In this document: positions 1-8,900 of the stretch, piece after piece | How the letters are laid out: each line of letters starts with the position of its first letter | How positions within the stretch are numbered: the stretch's first letter is position 1 | Source: Luteimicrobium sp042670205 | GTDB lineage: Bacteria > Actinomycetota > Actinomycetes > Actinomycetales > Cellulomonadaceae | Assembly: GCF_042670205.1 (NCBI RefSeq) | Contig: NZ_JBHUWD010000014.1 | Location: forward strand, 23,547 to 87,546 | Direction of reading: 5' to 3' | Length of the DNA stretch: 64,000 nt | Made by a program: the position numbers and the translations under genes | The notes under the pieces: model-generated | Database searches by the model: none | Seen by the model: only the letters and a program-made list of their open reading frames with translations | Told to the model about the DNA's origin: nothing

Positions 1-6
1 CGCTTC

Positions 7-43
7 TTGTACTCGTGAGTTCAAACTGAACGCATGAGTACAA
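7..43. promoter_or_regulatory. nested dyad operator over the MFS start codon
   Basis: An outer inverted repeat, TTGTACTC (7-14) and GAGTACAA (36-43), encloses an inner one, GTTCA (19-23) and TGAAC (27-31), with 4-nt gaps on both sides, so the element is symmetric about position 25. It overlaps the ATG of the exporter gene. Seen directly: the symmetry. Inferred: operator for a TetR/MarR-type repressor, perhaps encoded divergently to the left of the window. Confidence 0.55.
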
Positions 44-1503
44 CGGAACGTCCTCTCGGGTATTCGACGACGTCGCCCACGGCAGCCCCGGCGTCCGGCG
101 GCAAGCCCGGGGCCGAGCCGCGCCTCGGCCCGCTGCTGGCCCTCCTGGTCGCCGGCGGCCTGCTCGCGCTCCTCAACATGACCGTCACGGGCGTCGCGAT
201 CCCCGACGTCGCGGCGGACCTCGACGCTCCCCTCGGCACCGTCCAGTGGGTCGGCACGGCCTACGTGCTCGCGGTCGCCGTGGCGATCCCCGTGAGCGGC
301 TGGGCCTCGATCCGGTTCGGGACGCGCGCCCCCTGGCTCGCGGCGCTCGCCCTCTTCGGGGTCGGGGCGGCGGCCTCGGCGGCGGCGTGGTCGCTGCCCG
401 CGCTCGTGGTGGCGCGAGCGGTCCAGGGGTTCGGCGGCGGGATGCTCGAGCCGCTCATGCTCACGACGGTCGCGACGCTCGCCGGCCCCGCTCGGATGGG
501 CCGCATCATGGGTCTCGTCTCGGGTGCCATCGGGATCGGTCCGCTCCTCGGCCCGCTCCTGGGCGGCGTCGCTGTCGACGCGGTCGGCTGGCGCGGGCTG
601 TTCGTCGCGTTCGTCGTCGCCGCGGCCGCGGTGCTCGTCGTGTCGTGGCGCGCGCTCCCGGCCGGCGTGCCGCTCGACCCGGCCCAGCGGCTCGACCGGA
701 TCGGGCTCGGCCTGCTCTCGCTCGGCTCGGTCGCGGTCCTCGTCGGCCTCGCGCAGACCTCCGAGGGTGGCGGGACGTTCGCCGTCGCCGGGCCGATCGT
801 CCTCGGGCTCGCCGTCCTCGCCGTGTTCGCCCGGCACGCGGCGGGCCGGGGGAGCGCCGCCGTCGTCGACGTGACCGTCCTGCGCCACCCGACCGTGCTC
901 TCGGCCACGCTCGTCATGCTCACGCTGGGGCTCGCGATCTACCCCTTGTTCTACGGGCTGCCCCAGTTCTTCCAAGGAGTCCGCGGGTACGGGGTGCTCG
1001 CGTCCGGGCTGCTGCTCGCGCCGCAGGGCGCCGGGTCGCTCGTCGGCATGGTCATGGGGGGCCGGCTCAGCGACCGCGTGAGCGCGCGGGTGCTGGTCCC
1101 GTCCGGCGCGGCCGCCGTGGTCGCGGGCATGGCCGTCTACCTGATCGCCGGCCCGACGGCGCCGCTCGCGGTCCTCGTCGTCGCGTCCGTCGTGGCGGGG
1201 CTCGGGGTCGGGTTCGTGGGTGGCCCGACGGTGTCGTCGCTGTACCGCGTGCTCACGCCGCGCGAGATCCCCAACGCCACGACCACGCTGTTCGTCGCGA
1301 ACCAGCTCGGCGGCGCCGTCGGGATCGCGGTGCTGACCGGGATCATCACGGCCACGGGCGGCGCGCACGCGGCGGGCTGGACGGCCGCCTCCGGGGGAAC
1401 GCCGTTCTGGCTGCCCGTCCTCGCGGGGCTCGCGGTCGCCGTCGGCGGGCTGTGGCTGCCGCGCGCGGGCGCGCCGTCGGGCGTGGGGGAGCCGCCTCAG
1501 TAG
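34..1503 (+). CDS. MFS transporter, DHA2 (EmrB/QacA-like) drug exporter
   Basis: Predicted proton-driven multidrug exporter of the inner membrane, 489 aa. After a ~35-residue Ala/Pro-rich cytoplasmic N-terminus the protein is almost continuously hydrophobic, with enough segments for the 14-helix DHA2 plan. Residues near 85-95 (GWASIRFGTRAP) are the loop 2-3 region. An inner GLVSGAIGIGPLLGPLLGG stretch matches the motif C of antiporters. The start is the ATG at 34, inside a nested dyad that probably mediates drug-responsive repression. Its last 7 bases overlap the end of the convergent nitrate reductase gene. It is not a NarK-type nitrate transporter, so the neighbourhood does not imply a shared function. 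The substrate is unknown. Confidence 0.85.
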   Translation: MSTTERPLGYSTTSPTAAPASGGKPGAEPRLGPLLALLVAGGLLALLNMTVTGVAIPDVAADLDAPLGTVQWVGTAYVLAVAVAIPVSGWASIRFGTRAPWLAALALFGVGAAASAAAWSLPALVVARAVQGFGGGMLEPLMLTTVATLAGPARMGRIMGLVSGAIGIGPLLGPLLGGVAVDAVGWRGLFVAFVVAAAAVLVVSWRALPAGVPLDPAQRLDRIGLGLLSLGSVAVLVGLAQTSEGGGTFAVAGPIVLGLAVLAVFARHAAGRGSAAVVDVTVLRHPTVLSATLVMLTLGLAIYPLFYGLPQFFQGVRGYGVLASGLLLAPQGAGSLVGMVMGGRLSDRVSARVLVPSGAAAVVAGMAVYLIAGPTAPLAVLVVASVVAGLGVGFVGGPTVSSLYRVLTPREIPNATTTLFVANQLGGAVGIAVLTGIITATGGAHAAGWTAASGGTPFWLPVLAGLAVAVGGLWLPRAGAPSGVGEPPQ

Positions 1504-4500
1504 ACGTCGCGGACGTACCGCTTCTCCTTGGCCATCGTCCGCAGGTAGCCGCTCGCGGCGTCGTCCGACAGGGACCCCCAGGTCCGGGCGACGTCGCGCA
1601 GCGCGGCGTCGACGTCCTTCGCCATCCGGCTCGCGTCCCCGCACACGTACACGTGCGCGCCGTCCTGGAGCCACGACCACACCTGCGACCCGTGCTCGCG
1701 CAGGCGGTCCTGGACGTAGACCTTCTGCCGCTGGTCGCGCGAGAACGCGAGCGACAGGTGCGTGAGGTGGCCGTCGGCGCGCATGCCCTCGAGCTCGTCG
1801 CGGTAGTAGAAGTCGGTCGCGGCGTGCCGCTCGCCGAAGAACAACCAGTTCCGCCCGTGGTGGCCGAGCGCCCGCCGCTCCTGGAGGAAGCCGCGGAACG
1901 GCGCGACGCCGGTCCCGGGGCCCACCATGATGATCGGCACGTCGGAGCCCTTGGGGGGCCGGAAGTGCTTGGTGGGCTGCACGTAGACCGGCACGTCGGC
2001 GTCGGCGCTGCGGTCCGCGAGGAACGTCGAGCAGACCCCGTGCCGTGACTGACCCCGGTACTCGTAGCGCACCGCCGAGACCGTGAGCTGCACCTCTGAC
2101 GGCTGGGCGAGCGGGCTCGACGAGATCGAGTACTGGCGCGGCTGGAGCCGTCTGAGGACGCCCAGCCACGCGGCGGCATCCGCGCGCACCGGGTACGCGG
2201 CGAGCACGTCGACCGCGTGCTTGCCCCACAGCCAACGCTCGAGGCTGAGCCGGTTGTCGCGGCGCAGCAGGGTCGCGAGCTCGCGGTCGCCGGCCCGCTC
2301 CTGGACGAACCGCAGCAGGTCCGGGGTCACGCCCACGATCTCGAGGTGCGCCGTGCACGCCTCGCGGAGCGTGAGCGCTCCGACGCCGTCGAGCTCGACG
2401 ACCGTCTCGCCGTCCAGCCCCGTCGCCGCGAGCCACGCGTCCACCGACTCGGCGCTGTTGCGCGGGCGCACGCTCAGGGCATCGCCGGCCCGGTAGTCGA
2501 GGCCCTCGGACGCCAGGCCGAACTGCCGCACGTCCTTGCTGGACCCGTGCGCTCCGAGCCGCACGTTCCGGGTCACGCGCGTCGTCAGCGGTGCGTCGCG
2601 GTGATACCGCGGCCCCGCCGTGGGCTCGGGTTCCCGCCCGACGACGGCCGCTCGCCCGGGCGCGGACGTCGCCCCCACCCGGGGTGCTGCGGGTGAGGTG
2701 GCGAGGTCACCGAGGCGTTCCGTCACGGCCGAGAGCCACGCGTCGGCGGGGGCGTCGTCGTCGGGCTCGCAGCACGCGACCGGCGTCAGCCGGGTCCCGC
2801 CGAGGGCGTCGAGGCGTGCGTCGAGACTGCGCCCGAACCCGCAGAACTCGCTGTAGCTCGGGTCGCCGAACGCCAGGACCGCGAACCGGGTCCCGTCGAG
2901 CCGAGGGGCGTCGTCGGCCGCGAGCGCCGCCCCGAACGCCTCGCCGTTGTCGGGGGCGTCTCCGTCGCCGAACGTGCTGGTCACCAGCAGGACGGTGGGC
3001 TCGGAGGCCAGCGTCGCGACGTCCTGCTCGTCCATGGGGACGAGGCGGACAGCGTGCCCGGCGGCGCCGAGGCGGTCGGCGACGGCGACGGCGTGCTCCT
3101 CCGCGTTGCCGGTCTGCGACGCCCAGAGGACGAGCACGGAGGAGCCTGCCGCGTCGGCGACGCTCGGCGCGGTCGAGGCCGTACTCGACGTCGTCTCCGC
3201 GGTGTCGGAGAACAGGCCCGCGAGCAGGCCGTCCACCCAGGCGCGGGTCGTCGCGTCGAACGGTGCCGACGGCGGGAGCACGGGCACGCCCGGGTCGGTG
3301 CGGCGCTGGCGTGCCCACAGGAGCCCCTGGACGTAGAGGCCCTGCTCGGTGGTGAGGGTCGGGGGTTCGGCGGGCACCCCGAGGCCCGCCAGCACGGCGA
3401 GGCCCGCGCCGTCGCTCGGCGCGGGCTCTCCCGCACCGGACTCGCCCGACCTGGGCTCGCCCGGCCGGGGCGCGTCGGGCACCGGCCGGTCGGCGAGCGT
3501 CGGGGCCGGCTCGACGGACGACTCCGGCGGCGCGACCCGCGTCAGCGACACCGCCGCGACCTTGAGCTCGGGCTGGAGCGAGAGCGGGTCGACGGCGTCG
3601 TTGGTGACGGCGTTGACGGCGAGGTCCACCCCGAAGACGTCGTTCCAGTGGAACGGCGCGAACAGGTTTCCCGGTTGGACGCGGTCGGTCACGACGACCG
3701 GGAGCACGGCGCGCCCCCGCAAGGACGCGACCTCCGCCCGGTCACCGTCCGCGAGACCGAGCCGGGCGGCGTCGTCGGGGTGGACCTCGACGAACGGGCC
3801 GGGCGCGAGCTTCGTCAGCTTCGCGACCTTGCCCGTCTTCGTCATGGTGTGCCACTGGTGCTGCACCCGGCCGGTGTTGAGGACGAACGGGTGGTCGTCG
3901 TCGGGCAGCTCGGCCGGGTCGAGGTGGGGCCGCGCGAAGAAGCGGGCCCTGCCGCTGGGGGTGGCGAACGCGAGGCGCGGGCGGGTGCCGTCGGGGCGCT
4001 CGAGGAGGGTCTGGCTGACGCCGTCGTTGAGGTAGCGGACGGGGTGGCGGCCGTCGTCCCGGGCGCTCGCGGTGCCGTCCGCGGCCGGGGGCGGGCTCGG
4101 CCACTGGACCGGGCCTGCGGCGAGGCGGTCGTAGGTGACGCCGCGCAGGTCGTAGCCGGTGCGCGGGTTCCAGAACTGCTGGAGCTCGGTGAAGACCTCC
4201 TCCGACGACGCGTACGTGAACGCGTCCGCGTATCCCAGCGCGCACGCGACGTCGGCGATGATCCGCCAGTCGGGGGTCGCGTCGCCGACGGGGTCGGCTG
4301 CCTGCTGGAGCAGGGTCAGCGTGCGCTCCGAGTTCACCGTCACGTACGTCGACTCGGCCCACAGCGTCCCGGGCAGCAGGACGTCGGCGAACGGGGTGGT
4401 CTCGGTCTCGGCGAACACGTCCTGGGCGATGACGAGCTCGGCCCGCTCCAGCGCCCGGACGACCGTGCCCCGGTTCCCGACGGACGCCACCGGGTTGGTC

Positions 4501-5738
4501 CCGATGATCCAGCAGGCCTTGACCTCGCCGTCGGCCATGCGCTCGAACAGGTCGACCGTCCCCGCGCTCACCTCGGTGCCCACGGTTCCCGGCGCGAGAC
4601 CCCAGGCCTCCTCGACGAACGCGCGGTCGTCGTCGTCGACCACGCTGCGCTGGCCCGGGAGGCCGGGACCCATGTAGCCCATCTCGCGCCCGCCCATCGC
4701 GTTGGGCTGGCCGGTCAGCGAGAACGGGCCGCTGCCCGGCTCGCAGATCGCGCCGGTCGCGAGGTGCAGGTTGACCAGGGCGTTCGTGGACCACGTGCCG
4801 TGCGTCGACTGGTTGAGGCCCATCGTCCAGCAGGACGTCCACCGCTCGGCCGTGCCGATCCACTCGGCGGCCGTGCGCAGGTCGTCCGCGGGGATTCCCG
4901 TGATCCCGGCGACGACGTCGGGCGGGTAGTCGGCGAGGAAGGAGGGCATCTGCTCCCAGCCCTCGGTGAGCTCGTCGATGAAGTCCTCGTCCGTGCGGCC
5001 GTCGGCCACGAGCAGGTGGAGGAGCCCGTTGAGCAGCGCGAGGTCGGTGCCGGGCCGGATTTGGAGGAACAGGTCGGCCTTGTCGGCGGTCGCGGTGCGC
5101 CGCGGGTCGACGACGATCAGCTTCGCCCCGGCCTTGACCCGGTCCATCATCCGCAGGAACAGGATCGGGTGGCAGTCCGCCATGTTGGCGCCGATCACGA
5201 AGAACACGTCGGCCTGGTCCAGGTCGTCGTACGAGCCGGGCGGCCCGTCCGCGCCCAGCGAGAGCTTGTAGCCCGTGCCGGCGCTCGCCATGCACAGCCG
5301 GGAGTTCGACTCGATCCGGTGCGTCCCCAAGAACCCCTTGGCGAGCTTGTTCGCGAGGTACTGCGCCTCGAGCGACATCTGCCCCGACACGTACAGCGCC
5401 ACGGAGTCCGGGCCGTGCTCGTCGACGACGGCCCGCAGCCGCCGCGCCGTCTCCGTGACGGCCTCGGCCATGGGCACCTCGACGCGCGGCTCGTCGCGGC
5501 TCGCCCGGACCTGCGCCCGCTCGAGGCGCCCGGGCGCCGCCAGCATCTCCGCGCTCGTCGCGCCCTTGGTGCACAGCCGGCCCCGGTTGGTCGGGTGGTC
5601 CTTGTCGCCCGAGGCCTTCGCGACCCGGCGGCGCCCCGTCTCCGGGTCCGTCTCGATCTGCAGCACCATCCCGCAGCCCACACCGCAGTACGAGCACGAC
5701 GAACGCACCGTCGTCGGGGCGGGGGAGTCCGGCTGCAC
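1497..5738 (-). CDS. fused assimilatory nitrate reductase / CysJ-like NADPH flavoprotein
   Basis: A 1413-aa fusion predicted to reduce nitrate to nitrite in the cytoplasm with electrons taken directly from NADPH. Residues ~15-60 hold the N-terminal [4Fe-4S] motif (CSYCGVGC and a later C in GRLCTKG), followed by a NasA/NarB-type molybdopterin (bis-MGD) oxidoreductase domain to ~745. After a Pro/Glu-rich linker, residues ~863-1005 are a flavodoxin domain (FMN loop SQTGNAE, then STFGDGD). Residues ~1044-1413 are a CysJ/P450-reductase-like FAD and NADPH module with RQYSISSSP, GVCSTFLAD and GPGTGVAPFRGF, ending in RYVRDVY as CysJ does. Start is GTG at 5738 with only a weak ribosome-binding site. 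Fusions of this kind are annotated in actinobacteria as bifunctional nitrate reductase/sulfite reductase flavoprotein. No nitrite reductase or nitrate transporter lies nearby. Confidence 0.9.
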   Translation of the reverse strand: MQPDSPAPTTVRSSCSYCGVGCGMVLQIETDPETGRRRVAKASGDKDHPTNRGRLCTKGATSAEMLAAPGRLERAQVRASRDEPRVEVPMAEAVTETARRLRAVVDEHGPDSVALYVSGQMSLEAQYLANKLAKGFLGTHRIESNSRLCMASAGTGYKLSLGADGPPGSYDDLDQADVFFVIGANMADCHPILFLRMMDRVKAGAKLIVVDPRRTATADKADLFLQIRPGTDLALLNGLLHLLVADGRTDEDFIDELTEGWEQMPSFLADYPPDVVAGITGIPADDLRTAAEWIGTAERWTSCWTMGLNQSTHGTWSTNALVNLHLATGAICEPGSGPFSLTGQPNAMGGREMGYMGPGLPGQRSVVDDDDRAFVEEAWGLAPGTVGTEVSAGTVDLFERMADGEVKACWIIGTNPVASVGNRGTVVRALERAELVIAQDVFAETETTPFADVLLPGTLWAESTYVTVNSERTLTLLQQAADPVGDATPDWRIIADVACALGYADAFTYASSEEVFTELQQFWNPRTGYDLRGVTYDRLAAGPVQWPSPPPAADGTASARDDGRHPVRYLNDGVSQTLLERPDGTRPRLAFATPSGRARFFARPHLDPAELPDDDHPFVLNTGRVQHQWHTMTKTGKVAKLTKLAPGPFVEVHPDDAARLGLADGDRAEVASLRGRAVLPVVVTDRVQPGNLFAPFHWNDVFGVDLAVNAVTNDAVDPLSLQPELKVAAVSLTRVAPPESSVEPAPTLADRPVPDAPRPGEPRSGESGAGEPAPSDGAGLAVLAGLGVPAEPPTLTTEQGLYVQGLLWARQRRTDPGVPVLPPSAPFDATTRAWVDGLLAGLFSDTAETTSSTASTAPSVADAAGSSVLVLWASQTGNAEEHAVAVADRLGAAGHAVRLVPMDEQDVATLASEPTVLLVTSTFGDGDAPDNGEAFGAALAADDAPRLDGTRFAVLAFGDPSYSEFCGFGRSLDARLDALGGTRLTPVACCEPDDDAPADAWLSAVTERLGDLATSPAAPRVGATSAPGRAAVVGREPEPTAGPRYHRDAPLTTRVTRNVRLGAHGSSKDVRQFGLASEGLDYRAGDALSVRPRNSAESVDAWLAATGLDGETVVELDGVGALTLREACTAHLEIVGVTPDLLRFVQERAGDRELATLLRRDNRLSLERWLWGKHAVDVLAAYPVRADAAAWLGVLRRLQPRQYSISSSPLAQPSEVQLTVSAVRYEYRGQSRHGVCSTFLADRSADADVPVYVQPTKHFRPPKGSDVPIIMVGPGTGVAPFRGFLQERRALGHHGRNWLFFGERHAATDFYYRDELEGMRADGHLTHLSLAFSRDQRQKVYVQDRLREHGSQVWSWLQDGAHVYVCGDASRMAKDVDAALRDVARTWGSLSDDAASGYLRTMAKEKRYVRDVY

Positions 5739-5922
5739 CCCTGCATCGTGCGGGTCTCGCGTTGCGCCGACGTGCTCGGCGCGGTGACGGCGGTGTCAAC
5801 TCCTCCTCACGCGGCGGGAGCTCACGGTGTGAGAGGGACTGGACAGGATCTGACACCGTTGTCTAGCGTCCTCTTCGACGACGCGAGCAACGGTGCTGCC
5901 CGTCGGTCCTCGAGGAGGAATG
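5739..5922. promoter_or_regulatory. divergent intergenic region, nitrate reductase / GH65
   Basis: This 184-bp region holds both promoters. CGGTGTCA (5791-5798) and TGACACCG (5851-5858) are inverted copies 52 bp apart. CTCAC-GGT-GTGAG lies at 5821-5833. A TAGCGT -10-like box at 5863-5868 faces the GH65 gene. Which regulator binds cannot be told from the sequence. Confidence 0.35.
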
Positions 5923-8900
5923 GTGACTCGTACCCGCGGCTTCCGGGCTCTCGCTGCGTCCACGCTGACGGTGGTGCTCGCGCTCACCGTCGGCCCGACC
6001 GCCGTGGCAGAGACAGCGGGCGGGGCCACCGTGCCGTCGCCCACGACGGCGGCGGGCTGGCAGCTCTCGACCGACGCCTACGCGCCCGCGGGCGAGGGCG
6101 GCTACGTCCCGACCTACGTGGGCAACGGCTACTTCGCCGCGCGCATCCCCGTCGAGGGGACCGGCTTCTCGACGACGCCCGTCACGACCGAGTCCCAGCT
6201 CGCCGGGTTCTACGGCCAGGGCCCGGGGACCACGATCCAGCGTGCGAGCCTCCCGGCGTGGTCGACGCTCGGCTTCTCGGACGGCAGCGCGACCTACGGC
6301 GTGAGCGAGCAGCAGGCGTGCGCCGAGGGAGCGGTCTGCGAGGCCGAGGACGGGGAGCTCTCGGGCGCCGCGCGCGTCGCCACCGACCACCCCGGGTACA
6401 CCGGGCGCGGGTTCGTCGCGGGCTTCGCGGCGTCGGGCAACGTGCCCCAGCGCGGCAGCACGGCGTCCGTCCTCGTCGCCACCCCGAGCGCCGGCGCGAC
6501 GACGCTGACGGTGCGCTACGCGGCGGGCGCCAACACGTCCACCCAGACGCTCACGGCGACGGTCGACGGCGCCGCCACCACCGTCCGGATGCCCGCGACC
6601 AAGGACTGGAACACGTGGGCGACGGTCACCGTGCCGATCACGGTCGGTGCGGGCGAGACCGCCGTCGCGCTGGGCTGCGGCACGTCCGACACCTGCGTCG
6701 TCAACGTCGACTCGATCACCGTCGGCTCGACGGGCTGCGCCTTCGGGGCGCTGTGCGAGGCCGAGGCCGGCACGCTCGCCGGAGCGGCGAAGATCGCGGC
6801 CGACCACAACGGCTTCACCGGGACGGGCTTCGTCGCGGGCTTCGCGTCCGGGGGCGTGCCGAAGCGCGGGTCGGGCACCACCGTCCGCTTCGCCGACGCG
6901 CCCGCGGGTGACGCGCTCGTCACGGTCCGCTACGCGGCAGCGACGAACTCGTCGAGCCAGACGCTCACGGCGAGCGTCGACGGCGGGGCCGGCACGAGCT
7001 TCACGATGCCCGCGACCGCGAGCTGGGACACGTGGGGGACCGTGACGGTGCCCGTCTCGCTCACGGCGGGAGACCACGCCGTCACCATCTCGTGCGGGAC
7101 GGCAGACACGTGCCTGGTCAACGTCGACGCGGTGGGGCTCTCGGCCGGGCCGATCGGCGGCTCGGAGAAGTCGCCGGTCAGCGACTACGAGCAGACCCTC
7201 GACCTGCACACCGGGCTCCTCACCACCCGACTCACCTGGACGTCCCCGGCGGGTCACCGGACGCGCCTCACGTACGAGGTGTTCGTGAGCCGCGCGGAGA
7301 CCCACGTCGCGGCCGTCCGCGTGACCGCCCAGCCGCTCGGGTGGAGCGGGCGCGCGTCGTTCGTCGACCTCCTCGACGGCCGCGCGACCGTCCTCCCCGC
7401 GAGCCACCGCACGCCCTCGCCGATCGACCTCACCACGATCTCCGGCCAGCAGCGCGACGGCGCCCGGCACCTCATCAGCGAGAAGGCGTCGACCGTCGGG
7501 CTCGGCATGACCGCGGGGCTCGCGTCGACGCTCGTCGTCGGGGACGGGACCGGCGACACCGCCGCCGTCGACCGTGTCCCTGCCCGGTCGGTGGCCCAGC
7601 AGGGCTCGGTCGACCTCCAGGACAGCCGCACGTACACGGTCACGAAGTACGTGGGCGTCGCGAGCGGCACCGACACCGCGGACGGCTCCGCGCCGCTCGT
7701 CGCGGCGACGAACGACCCGGTCGTCGCCGCGGTCGAGGCGTCGTCGGCCGCGGCCGACGCCGGCTGGGACCGCCTGCTCGGCGACCACGAGGACGCGTGG
7801 GCCCGGCTCTGGCGGTCCGACATCACGGTCCCCGGCGACGCGGCCCTGACCCTCCAGGCGCGGTCCGCCCTCTTCTACATGCTCGAGAGCGTCCGGGACG
7901 GGGTCGACTGGAGCATGAGCCCGGGCGGGCTGTCGTCCGCCGAGTACAACGGGCACGTGTTCTGGGACGCCGAGACGTGGATGTACCCGGCGCTGCTCGC
8001 CGCCCACCCGGACCTCGCGTCGGGCATGAACGAGTACCGGCACACCCTGCTCGACGCCGCCACGGCCACCGCGTCGTCGCACGGGCTCCAGGGGGCGCAG
8101 TTCCCGTGGGAGAGCGCGCAGACGGGCGCCGACGTCGGGATCCACCCGCGCGAGATCCACATCACCGGCGACGTCGCGCTCGCACAGTGGGACTACTACC
8201 AGGCGACCGGCGACCTCACGTGGCTCCGCGAGAAGGGCTGGCCCGTCCTGCAAGGCGCGGCGCGCTACTACGCCTCGCGCGCGGTCTCGACGGGCGACGG
8301 ACGCTACGAGCTGCGCGGCGTCGAGGGCCCGGACGAGAACCACGACAACGTGAACAACAGCGCGTACGTCAACGTCTCGGGCTTCACGACGCTCCAGATC
8401 GCGGAGCGCGCCGCAGCCCTCCTCGGGGTCGACGCCGACCCGGGCTGGGACGCCGTGGCGAAGGGGCTCGCGCAGTCGATCCCGTTCGACCCGGCGACGA
8501 ACACCCACCTCGAGTACGACGGCTACAGCGGCGCGACCGTGAACCAGGCCGACGTCGTCATGCTGCAGTACCCGTGGAACTACCCGATGCCGAAGGAGGT
8601 CGCGCAGGCCGACCTCGACTACTACACGCCGCGGACCGCGGCGAGCGGGCCGGCCATGACCGACGCCATCAACATGATCGATACCGCCGCCCTGTCGACG
8701 CCCGGCTGCTCCGCCTACACGTACTTCCGGCGCAGCCTCGACCCGTACGCCGTCGGGCCGTTCGACCAGTACTCCGAGCACCTCAAGGCCACCGGCGTCA
8801 TCGACTTCACGACCGGCCTCGGCGGGTTCCTGCAGGAGCTCTACTACGGGTTCACCGGACTGCGCTGGGACACCGACGCCGTGGTGCTCGACCCGATGCT

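Noticed and set aside
34..1503. MFS gene as nitrate transporter for the adjacent nitrate reductase
   Set aside because: Sequence is DHA2 drug-exporter type, orientation is convergent and its promoter has its own operator.
3054..6911. 1285-aa plus-strand open frame
   Set aside because: It is antisense to the nitrate reductase and runs into GH65 in another frame; composition is Arg/Gly-rich shadow typical of GC-rich DNA, and no domain is recognisable.
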